This document shows positions 1-5,601 of a stretch of DNA of 6,592 nt, piece by piece. The notes under the pieces are model-generated. The model ran no database searches. It saw only the letters and a list, made by a program, of their open reading frames with translations, and was not told the DNA's origin. The stretch lies in NCBI GenBank assembly GCA_017435245.1, contig JAFSFK010000059.1:1-6592 (forward strand), written 5' to 3'. Source of the stretch: Oscillospiraceae bacterium (lineage in GTDB: Bacteria; Bacillota; Clostridia; Oscillospirales; Oscillospiraceae). Every line of letters begins with the position of its first letter. The first letter of the stretch is position 1. A program made the translations under genes and the position numbers.

Positions 1-10
1 CAATCGCCCG

Positions 11-38
11 CCCAATTATTTGTGTGCAAATAATTGGG
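11..38. repeat. Perfect 12-bp hairpin at the left edge
   Basis: The arms CCCAATTATTTG (11-22) and CAAATAATTGGG (27-38) are exact reverse complements around a four-base TGTG loop. The stem is AT-rich and is followed by ATTTCC rather than a run of T, so it is a poor intrinsic terminator. It could still help end transcription of a gene upstream of the window. It is the first of five adjacent hairpins, so a repeat-element origin is at least as likely. Confidence 0.7.
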
Positions 39-120
39 ATTTCCGGAGGAAATCATATATTATCACCTGTCGGTGATGGGATTTTGTTTTACAAAATCCC
101 CGGGCGGATAATATCCGCCC
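39..120. repeat. Run of four further hairpins
   Basis: Four inverted repeats follow one another with almost no spacing. ATTTCC/GGAAAT (39-44, 48-53) has a 3-base loop. ATCACC/GGTGAT (62-67, 72-77) has a 4-base loop. GGGATTTTGT/ACAAAATCCC (78-87, 91-100) has a TTT loop. GGGCGGATA/TATCCGCCC (102-110, 112-120) has a single central base. Only an AT-rich 8-base stretch (54-61) separates the first from the second. From memory, the last two resemble palindromic intergenic repeats scattered in Oscillospiraceae-type genomes; I could not search for this. I see no gene here. Confidence 0.7.
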
Positions 121-140
121 CTACAGTTTCTAACGAACAT

Positions 141-169
141 TTCACCGATAAACTGGAATTTGTTATAAA
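141..169 (+). promoter_or_regulatory. Probable sigma-70 promoter of the substrate-binding protein gene
   Basis: The -35 candidate TTCACC (141-146) matches TTGACA at four of six positions. It is 17 bases from TATAAA (164-169), which matches the -10 consensus at five of six and is preceded by the TGN extension TGT (161-163). Transcription would start near 176, leaving a leader of about 100 bases before the ATG at 276. The spacer and the TG of the extension belong to the 16-base repeat copy at 145-162, while TATAAA lies just outside it. The assignment is by pattern only. Confidence 0.5.
145..162 (-). repeat. Copy A of the AAATTCC-nn-TTTATCG end motif
   Basis: CCGATAAACTGGAATTTG here is identical over 18 bases to 2513-2530. 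Read on the - strand it is the AAATTCCAGTTTATCG motif also found, with two or three differences, on the + strand at 2173-2188 and 6451-6466. Its orientation fits the right-hand end of an element lying to its left, which would include the hairpin array at 11-120. The matching left end would be outside the window. Confidence 0.6.
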
Positions 170-275
170 CACGGACTAAGGTTTTTCCTTTTGGCAGGAG
201 AGAGCTTTTATGCAAGGATGAATTTCGGAAAAACGGGAAATCTATCTCACAGGAAAAATGCTTTGGAGGTAGATT

Positions 276-2174
276 ATGAAAACGGCGAAAAAAGTGTTGG
301 CACTTTTGATGCTGCTTGCCTTGCTGGGTGGTATTCTGGCTGGCTGCGGAAGCAAACCGCAGCAGACGGAGCCTGCCCAGAATCAAGCTGCGGTACAGCA
401 GGACAAGACTCTGGTGGTAGGAACTTTGAATTTTGACGGAAAATTCTCCCCCTTTTTCTATACCAACGCCTATGAAAATGAGGTGCTGAGCCTTGTCCAC
501 GTGGATCTTTTGGGCACTGACCGGGAGGGTGCTGTGGTATTGGAGGGCATCCGGGGAGAGATCCGACCTTATAACGGCACGGACTATGTATACACAGGCA
601 TTGCCGACTGTGCTGTTACGGAGAATCCCGATGGTACGGTTTATTATGACATCACCCTGAAAGAGGGAGTGAAGTTTTCCGACGGAACGGAAATGAACAT
701 TGATGATGTGATCTTTTCCCTCTATGTGCCACTGGACCCCAGCTACGATGGCATTATGACCCTATACTCCCTGCCCATTGAGGGACTTGCGGAGTACCGG
801 GAAAATGCGGAGGTTCCCAGCATTACCGGCATCCAGAGGCTGGGAGACTACAGCTTGCGGATCGTGATGACGGAGTTTTCTGCCACCGCCATCTATCAGC
901 TTTCCACGGCGGTGGTGCCTATGCATTACTACGGTGACGAGGACCTATACGACTATGAAAACAATATGTTTGGGTTTCCCAAGGGGGATCTGAGCGGGGT
1001 GAAGAGCGTGACGACCCAGCCTATGGGTGCAGGCCCTTATCGGTTTGTGAGCTATGCCGGGGGTATCGTTACCCTGGAGGCCAACGAGAATTACTGGAAA
1101 GGGACCCCCAAGACCCGGTATATCCAGTTCCGGGAAGGACAGGATGCGGACAAGGTCCCCGGCGTGGCGGCTGGAACCATCGACATTACCAGCCCCACCT
1201 ATTCTGTGGAGATGGCCAAGGCGATCGCAAATTACAACGGCGGAACCCTCAGCGGCGATGTGATCAGCGCCAGCATGGTAGATAATCTGGGGTACGGCTA
1301 TATCGGATTTAACGCAAACCGTGTAAAAGTGGGGCAGGATGGCGGGTCCGAGGCATCCCGGAATCTGCGCAAGGCCATTGCCACGGTGATCTCGGTGTAC
1401 CGGGATGTGGCGGTGGATTCCTATTACGGAGAGTTTGCCAATGTGATCAATTATCCCATCTCCGATACCTCCTGGGCGGCACCCCGGGTGACGGACGTGG
1501 GATACCGGATGGCATTTTCTGTGGGTCCGGAGGGGAATTCCCTCTACACCCCGGATATGACGCCGGAGGAGCGGTACGATGCGGCGCTGGAGGGTGCGCT
1601 GGAGTTCTTTGAAGCAGCGGGGTATACCCAGGAGGACGATGTTCTTACCGCAGCGCCTGAGGGAGGGAAGCTCAGCTATGAGGTGCTGGTAGGTGCCGGC
1701 GGTAACGGTGATCATCCCACCTTTATGGCGCTGACCCAGGCTGCGGCAGCGCTGAAGGAGATCGGTTTTCAGCTGATCGTCACCGATCTTTCCAATTTTT
1801 CGGAGTTGACCAATGCGGTCAATGCCGGGGCGGCGGAGATGTTTGCTATGGCCTGGAACGCCTCAGCGGATCCGGATATGTATCAGATCTATCACAGCCA
1901 GGGCGGATCCAACGAGAAGGCGTACCACATCAAGGACGCTCAGCTGGACGAGATGATCCTGCTGGCCCGCCAGTCGGCGGATCAGACCTACCGAAAGACG
2001 CTGTACAAGGCCTGCTTGGATATTATCAACGACTGGGCGGTGGAGATCCCAATGTATCAGCGGCAGAATGTGATCATTTTCTCCACCCGCCGGGTGAATA
2101 TGGATACGGTGACCCCGGATATCACTCCTTTCTGGGGCTGGGCAAACGATATTGAACTACTGGAAATGCGGTAA
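276..2174 (+). CDS. ABC transporter substrate-binding lipoprotein, family 5 (peptide/nickel type)
   Basis: This is a 632-residue extracytoplasmic solute receptor of the SBP_bac_5 family (OppA/DppA type). It binds peptides or other small solutes outside the membrane and delivers them to an ABC permease. A lipoprotein signal is clear: Lys at residues 3, 5 and 6, a hydrophobic stretch, and the lipobox LAGC (21-24), so Cys24 would be lipidated. The family signature ITLKEGVKFSDGTEMNIDDV lies at 126-145. The GAGPYRF...LEANENYWKG block is at 251-276, and the C-terminal WNASADPDMYQIYHS block at 527-541. The length is somewhat above the usual 500-560 residues. The ATG at 276 is supported by GGAGG at 265-269 with six bases of spacing and by the correctly placed signal peptide. 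No permease or ATPase gene follows, so partners must lie upstream or elsewhere. The TAA stop shares its last two bases with the inverted end of the downstream repeat element. The family call is firm; the ligand is unknown, and D-amino-acid-containing or acylated compounds are a guess from the neighbours. Confidence 0.93.
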   Translation: MKTAKKVLALLMLLALLGGILAGCGSKPQQTEPAQNQAAVQQDKTLVVGTLNFDGKFSPFFYTNAYENEVLSLVHVDLLGTDREGAVVLEGIRGEIRPYNGTDYVYTGIADCAVTENPDGTVYYDITLKEGVKFSDGTEMNIDDVIFSLYVPLDPSYDGIMTLYSLPIEGLAEYRENAEVPSITGIQRLGDYSLRIVMTEFSATAIYQLSTAVVPMHYYGDEDLYDYENNMFGFPKGDLSGVKSVTTQPMGAGPYRFVSYAGGIVTLEANENYWKGTPKTRYIQFREGQDADKVPGVAAGTIDITSPTYSVEMAKAIANYNGGTLSGDVISASMVDNLGYGYIGFNANRVKVGQDGGSEASRNLRKAIATVISVYRDVAVDSYYGEFANVINYPISDTSWAAPRVTDVGYRMAFSVGPEGNSLYTPDMTPEERYDAALEGALEFFEAAGYTQEDDVLTAAPEGGKLSYEVLVGAGGNGDHPTFMALTQAAAALKEIGFQLIVTDLSNFSELTNAVNAGAAEMFAMAWNASADPDMYQIYHSQGGSNEKAYHIKDAQLDEMILLARQSADQTYRKTLYKACLDIINDWAVEIPMYQRQNVIIFSTRRVNMDTVTPDITPFWGWANDIELLEMR

Positions 2175-2229
2175 ATTCCGATTTATCGAGCAGTTATATG
2201 CTGCGTGCAAATGATTTCGCCGTAGGCGA

Positions 2230-2259
2230 CCTACTTTCTTGTTTCGCCAAGAGAGTAGG
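2230..2259. repeat. Hairpin inside the 2173-2530 element
   Basis: The arms CCTACTTTCTTG (2230-2241) and CAAGAGAGTAGG (2248-2259) form a 12-bp stem with one G-T wobble around the 6-base loop TTTCGC. A competing small hairpin GTAGG/CCTAC (2222-2226, 2230-2234) shares the left arm. No T-run follows, so terminator function for the upstream gene is doubtful. From memory this resembles a dispersed repeat core of Clostridia; not verified. Confidence 0.6.
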
Positions 2260-2270
2260 CAAAGAGGCGA

Positions 2271-2323
2271 CACGGTGAGGCGCTGAGTTGATTGCTCCCG
2301 CAATCAAAGCCGCCCTCCCCGTG
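2271..2323. repeat. Long imperfect cruciform inside the 2173-2530 element
   Basis: The inner stem is perfect: TTGATTGC (2288-2295) and GCAATCAA (2300-2307) around the loop TCCC. The outer flanks CACGGTGAGGCG (2271-2282) and CGCCCTCCCCGTG (2311-2323) pair with a mismatch and a one-base bulge, giving a structure of about 53 bases. No T-run follows. It looks like a structured repeat body rather than a gene or terminator. Confidence 0.55.
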
Positions 2324-2491
2324 ACCCCTGCCGGCACGCATTTTCGTTTGTTCAGCAATCCTTTTCCGAATTTATGGAGTACTGTGCTCTCAAGAGTTGC
2401 GTTCCTTTTAACAAAATGGAAACAGAAGGCTTTGCAACGCAGGAACGATACCGAGCGTAGCTTTGTCGATGATTGCCGCACAGTGCACGAA

Positions 2492-2520
2492 TTGCCTGCC
2501 GGGGCACCCCGGCCGATAAA
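2492..2520 (+). promoter_or_regulatory. Weak candidate promoter of the isomerase-like gene
   Basis: TTGCCT (2492-2497) and GATAAA (2515-2520) each match consensus at four of six positions and are 17 bases apart. The spacer is filled by the perfect palindrome GCCGGGG-CA-CCCCGGC (2498-2513), which could be an operator or just element structure. The -10 candidate lies inside repeat copy C. A perfect TTGACA at 2528-2533 is too close to the start codon to serve this gene. No better promoter was found between 2175 and 2552. Confidence 0.2.
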
Positions 2521-2530
2521 CTGGAATTTG
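2513..2530 (-). repeat. Copy C of the AAATTCC-nn-TTTATCG end motif
   Basis: This copy is identical over 18 bases to copy A (145-162). It forms the right inverted end of the 2173-2530 element. It ends only eight bases before the AAAGGA ribosome binding site of the isomerase-like gene, so the element reaches right up to that gene. Confidence 0.6.
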
Positions 2531-2552
2531 ACAGAAGAAAGGATGTTTTACA

Positions 2553-3881
2553 GTGAAAAAAGCACGCCTTGTTCCTTTGTATTTTGAAGAAGTCAACGAA
2601 AGAGAAATTAAGGAAACTGCCGTCCAGATGGAAAAGCTCCAGGAATTTTACGGCGATGTGGCAGAGTTTTTGCCGGCTGTGAAGGTTGGCGATCCCCTGC
2701 CGGAAGCCGATGCCATCGTATTCCCCAAGATGATCTTCGCTGCTTTCCGTCATGACGAGGAGCTGAAAGCCTACGACCTGCCTATGATCGTGCTGACCTC
2801 CGGGTTCGGCACTGTGGAGATGTGGGACTGGGAGATCGTCACCTATCTGCGGGATCTGGGCTGCAATGTATTCTCCCCCTACAATGTGGAGATGGGCAAG
2901 ACCATCATCCGGGCCATCGCCGCTAAGGCGCTGCTGAAAGGTGCCAAATTCCTGATGTTCCAGGATAGCCCCGGCGAGGGTATGCAGGCATACATCTTCA
3001 AGAAGTTCTACTGGTGGGAAAAGCAGAGCACCGAGACTATGGAAAATGTCTTCGGCATCCAGATGATCTACCGCAGCTGGAAGGAAGTCAGCGACAATGC
3101 CAAGGCCATCTCCGACGAGGAGGCCCTCCGGGTCAGCGCCGACTGGAACATCAACCGGGAGGGCGTCTGCGAAGAAGCCTATCTGCGGGCGGTGAAGATC
3201 TACATCGCCGTCAAGGCCGTCATCGATGAGTTGGGCGGCGTGGAGGGCGTTGGCTCCAACTGCCTCAACGAGTCCTTCCACTGCAACACCACTCCCTGCC
3301 TTGCCTGGAATATGCTCTTTGAGCGGGACAACATCATCTGGGCCTGCGAGGGCGATACCCTGACACTGCTGTCCACCTACATTATCTACCGGTCCATCGA
3401 AAAGCCCATTATGATGACCAACCTCTACCCCTTCCTGGTGGGGATGGCGGCTCTGGCCCACGAGAAGATCGACAAGTTCCCCGATATCGAGGATCCCGAC
3501 AACCACGCTCTGGGTGTGCACTGCGGCTATTTCGGTTTTGTGCCCCGTCAGTTCTGTGACGAGTGGACCCTGCGGCCTAAGGTGCTGGAGATCGTCAACG
3601 AGAAGGCCATCGTCTGCGACTGCCGGATGCCCAAAGGAAAGGTCACGCTGGCCAAGATCTATCCCGGCTTCAAGAAGCTGAGTATTATCCGTGCCGAGAT
3701 CGAGGACTATGTCCAGTATCCCGGCTCCGACTGCCGGAACGGCGCACTGATCCGCTACGCAGACGGTCACGCCGTGATGGACGAGCTTTGCTCTCACCAC
3801 AGCCTGATCATCTCCGGGGATGTGGTACCTCAGCTGCAGCAGGTGGCGAAGATCTTCGGCTTCGAGACCAAGGTACTGTAA
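2553..3881 (+). CDS. L-fucose/L-arabinose isomerase-family protein, short divergent form
   Basis: This 442-residue soluble protein resembles the fucose/arabinose isomerase superfamily, which uses Mn2+ to interconvert aldoses and ketoses in the cytoplasm. It opens with a VPLYF strand and a Rossmann-like N-terminal part, including a TSGFGTVEMWDWE segment (82-94). Metal-ligand candidates by position are Glu240 (in NCLNE), Glu266/Asp268 (CEGD), His323 (HCGYFG) and His415/His416 (SHHSLIISGD). Their spacing recalls the Glu...Asp...His set of E. coli FucI, but I assign them by inference only. It is much shorter than FucI (about 590 residues), so it belongs to a compact branch whose substrate is not known to me; another sugar or a sugar-like compound is possible. 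It is rich in Cys. The start is GTG at 2553 with AAAGGA at 2538-2543. The ATG at 2543 is out of frame. A promoter-bearing spacer of 69 bases separates it from the deacylase gene, so it may be transcribed apart from that operon or read through into it. Confidence 0.72.
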   Translation: MKKARLVPLYFEEVNEREIKETAVQMEKLQEFYGDVAEFLPAVKVGDPLPEADAIVFPKMIFAAFRHDEELKAYDLPMIVLTSGFGTVEMWDWEIVTYLRDLGCNVFSPYNVEMGKTIIRAIAAKALLKGAKFLMFQDSPGEGMQAYIFKKFYWWEKQSTETMENVFGIQMIYRSWKEVSDNAKAISDEEALRVSADWNINREGVCEEAYLRAVKIYIAVKAVIDELGGVEGVGSNCLNESFHCNTTPCLAWNMLFERDNIIWACEGDTLTLLSTYIIYRSIEKPIMMTNLYPFLVGMAALAHEKIDKFPDIEDPDNHALGVHCGYFGFVPRQFCDEWTLRPKVLEIVNEKAIVCDCRMPKGKVTLAKIYPGFKKLSIIRAEIEDYVQYPGSDCRNGALIRYADGHAVMDELCSHHSLIISGDVVPQLQQVAKIFGFETKVL

Positions 3882-3882
3882 T

Positions 3883-3911
3883 TTGATTTTCTGCCGGTGT
3901 TATGCTATAAT
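3883..3911 (+). promoter_or_regulatory. Strong sigma-70 promoter of the deacylase-deoR operon
   Basis: TTGATT (3883-3888) is separated by exactly 17 bases from a perfect TATAAT (3906-3911). The -10 box is preceded by TGC (3903-3905), giving a full TGN extended -10. Transcription should start near 3918, leaving a leader of about 33 bases to the ATG at 3951. The -35 box begins two bases after the stop codon of the isomerase-like gene. This is the best promoter in the window. Confidence 0.8.
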
Positions 3912-3920
3912 ACCGGCAGA
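3890..3920. promoter_or_regulatory. Palindromic operator candidate over the -10 box
   Basis: TCTGCCGGT (3890-3898) and ACCGGCAGA (3912-3920) are exact inverted repeats. Pairing continues inward (a G-T wobble, then TTAT/ATAA) to a GCT centre at 3904-3906, a 14-bp symmetric arm with one wobble. The palindrome covers the spacer, the -10 box and the predicted start site, a classic place for a repressor to block polymerase. The DeoR protein encoded in the same operon is the natural candidate binder (inference). Alternatively, in RNA read through from the upstream gene it could fold as a weak terminator, since ATTTTT follows six bases later (3926-3931 region). The operon's own transcript would start near its right edge and could not form it. 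Confidence 0.6.
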
Positions 3921-3950
3921 ATACAATTTTTGCCAATTGGAGGGTTCCTT

Positions 3951-5597
3951 ATGGCTTTTTATCAGCGCAAGCCGGATATCATCATCCGTAACGGTACCAT
4001 CGTAGACGGTACCGGCAAGCCCGGTTATTTTGCCGATGTTGCCATCATCGGCGACAAGATCGATTATATCGGAAATCTCAAGGGCGTGTCTGCGCCTCTG
4101 GAGATCGATGCCACCGGCAAGTATGTGACTCCCGGCTTTATCGATTCCCATTCCCATTCCGATCTGAATCTCTTTGCCAACCCCCTGTGCCAGAGTGCGG
4201 TGCGGCAGGGTGTCACCACCGAGGTGGTGGGCAACTGCGGCTTCTCTATGCGCTCCATCGGCAAGGAGCTGTTTGATCCTGCCGGTGACGCCATTCAGTG
4301 CGTCTATGACTACAACGCCCCCGGCGCTCCCAAGGGTTCTATGGCGGCGGTGCTGGATAAGGCAGAGCTGATGGGCGCTTCCATGAACACCGCCTGGCTG
4401 TGCGGTCACAACGACCTGCGTATTCTGGCAGACCTGCACACCACCGATTATACCGAAGAGCAGTTTACCATTATGGCAGATTTCCTCCGGGAGGCCATGG
4501 AGGCGGGCTTTATCGGCTTCTCCACCGGTCTGGAGTTTGACCCCGGTACATTGAGCCGTCCCGAAGAGGTGGAGCGGCTGGCCATGATCGCTGCCGAGTA
4601 CGATGCCAACTACTCCACCCATATGCGTGACGAGAGCTACCACCTGCTGGAGGCCATTGAGGAGTTCCTCAATGTCATCCGCAAGACCGGTATGCGGGGT
4701 ATGGTCTCCCATCTGAATGTGAAATACGACAACGGTGTGCCCGACGAGTACCTGCAAAAGGGTATGGATATGCTGAAGAAGGCTCGTAAGGACGAGCATT
4801 TGAACGTGTTCTGCGATATGCTGCCCACCTGCTTCGCCACCGGCGGCGCACTGGCAATGCTGCCCCCCTGGCTGTATGCCGAGGGCTGGGACAAGGCAAG
4901 AGAAATTCTTGCCGATCCCGAGGGCCGTGAGAAGGTGAAGAAGGATCTCAACCGCTACTGGTACTTCCTGGGCAAGGGACAGTGGGATCGCCTGCTGTTC
5001 GTGCTGCCCCCTTACTGGCCGGAGGTGGCCAAGACCCCCTTCCCGGAGCTGGTGAAAAAGTGGGGCAAGGAGCCTGCGGACTGCTTCCTGGATATCCTGA
5101 TGGCTGCTCCCACCCAGGCGGATGCCCGGGTATGCAATATGCAGGGCATTATGTTTAAGGAGCAGACCCAGATCGACAGCGTCATCAAGGACCCCATCTA
5201 CCTGTGGCAGACAGACACTCGTGTGTCCACCGATGGCTCCGACGGCCCTCTGATCACCCGCAATAACATCCAGGACTATATGTCCATGTTCCATTTCTTT
5301 GTCCGCTACGTCCGGGAGCTGGGAGTTATCTCCATTGAGGATGCGGTGTGCAAGGCGACCTCCCGTCCGGCGGAATTCTACCGGCTGGAGAACCGTGGCA
5401 TTCTGCTGCCCGGCTTCTACGCCGATGTGAACGTGTTCGATCTGGAGGCGCTGCAGATCCACGCCACCTTCGATAATCCCTGGCAGTACTGCACCGGTAT
5501 GGACTACGTCATTGTCAACGGCACGCCCGTCATCGCAGGCGGTGAGCATACTAAGGCAAGAGCCGGCCGTGTGCTGCGCCATCTGCCCAAGAGGTGA
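3951..5597 (+). CDS. N-acyl-D-amino-acid deacylase family amidohydrolase
   Basis: This 548-residue cytoplasmic metal-dependent hydrolase belongs to the D-aminoacylase branch of the amidohydrolase superfamily, which cleaves N-acyl-D-amino acids to a free D-amino acid and a carboxylate. The N-terminal DIIIRNGTIVDGTG strand (9-22) and the C-terminal LENRGILLPGFYADVNVFD (479-497) form the small beta domain. The barrel carries HSHSD (His67, His69), GNCGFS (Cys96), GHND (152-155), STHMRDE (His224), VSHLN (His254) and STDGSDG (Asp428). From memory, Alcaligenes D-aminoacylase uses Cys96, His220 and His250 for zinc and Asp366 for catalysis, so all key residues are present. The His254-Asp428 distance is about 58 residues longer than in that enzyme, in a segment with aromatic-rich YWYFLGKGQWDR and LPPYWPEV. 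The start is ATG 3951 with GGAGG at 3939-3943; an in-frame GTG at 3897 is rejected because it lies inside the promoter. The deoR start is four bases past the stop. Acyl group and amino acid specificity are unknown; a hydantoinase-like activity is less likely given the Cys96 signature. Confidence 0.88.
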   Translation: MAFYQRKPDIIIRNGTIVDGTGKPGYFADVAIIGDKIDYIGNLKGVSAPLEIDATGKYVTPGFIDSHSHSDLNLFANPLCQSAVRQGVTTEVVGNCGFSMRSIGKELFDPAGDAIQCVYDYNAPGAPKGSMAAVLDKAELMGASMNTAWLCGHNDLRILADLHTTDYTEEQFTIMADFLREAMEAGFIGFSTGLEFDPGTLSRPEEVERLAMIAAEYDANYSTHMRDESYHLLEAIEEFLNVIRKTGMRGMVSHLNVKYDNGVPDEYLQKGMDMLKKARKDEHLNVFCDMLPTCFATGGALAMLPPWLYAEGWDKAREILADPEGREKVKKDLNRYWYFLGKGQWDRLLFVLPPYWPEVAKTPFPELVKKWGKEPADCFLDILMAAPTQADARVCNMQGIMFKEQTQIDSVIKDPIYLWQTDTRVSTDGSDGPLITRNNIQDYMSMFHFFVRYVRELGVISIEDAVCKATSRPAEFYRLENRGILLPGFYADVNVFDLEALQIHATFDNPWQYCTGMDYVIVNGTPVIAGGEHTKARAGRVLRHLPKR

Positions 5598-5601
5598 TAA
5601 C

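Larger units (their letters stand above)
2173..2530. mobile_element. MITE-like intergenic element with inverted ends
   Basis: The left end AAATTCCGATTTATCG (2173-2188) and the reverse complement of the right end (2514-2529) agree at 14 of 16 positions, bounding about 357 bases. The interior has no credible gene but several inverted repeats (2230-2259, 2271-2323, 2498-2513). No transposase and no clear target-site duplication is visible. The short non-coding body with terminal inverted repeats suggests a non-autonomous miniature element. A shared insertion hotspot or a patchwork of older repeats could look the same. It occupies nearly all of the gap between the lipoprotein and isomerase-like genes. 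Confidence 0.45.

Noticed and set aside
191..436. 81-codon + strand frame overlapping the start of the lipoprotein gene
   Set aside because: It is out of frame with the lipoprotein, whose signal peptide and ribosome binding site are unambiguous; the overlap into that gene is a shadow translation.
2230..2259. Terminator for the lipoprotein gene
   Set aside because: The stem is good but no T-run follows it, and it is part of a longer structured repeat, so a terminator call is not supported.
2288..2587. Small + strand frame in the gap between the lipoprotein and isomerase-like genes
   Set aside because: It starts inside a hairpin of the repeat element, has no ribosome binding site, and overlaps the start of the isomerase-like gene out of frame.
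2352..3800. Long - strand open frame opposite the isomerase-like gene
   Set aside because: Same codon-bias shadow. It begins inside a gene with recognisable + strand homology and ends in repeat DNA.
3897..3950. An 18-codon N-terminal extension of the deacylase from a GTG at 3897
   Set aside because: This start lies upstream of the predicted transcript start and inside the palindrome. The ATG at 3951 has a well-placed GGAGG and puts the conserved His and Cys at family-typical positions.
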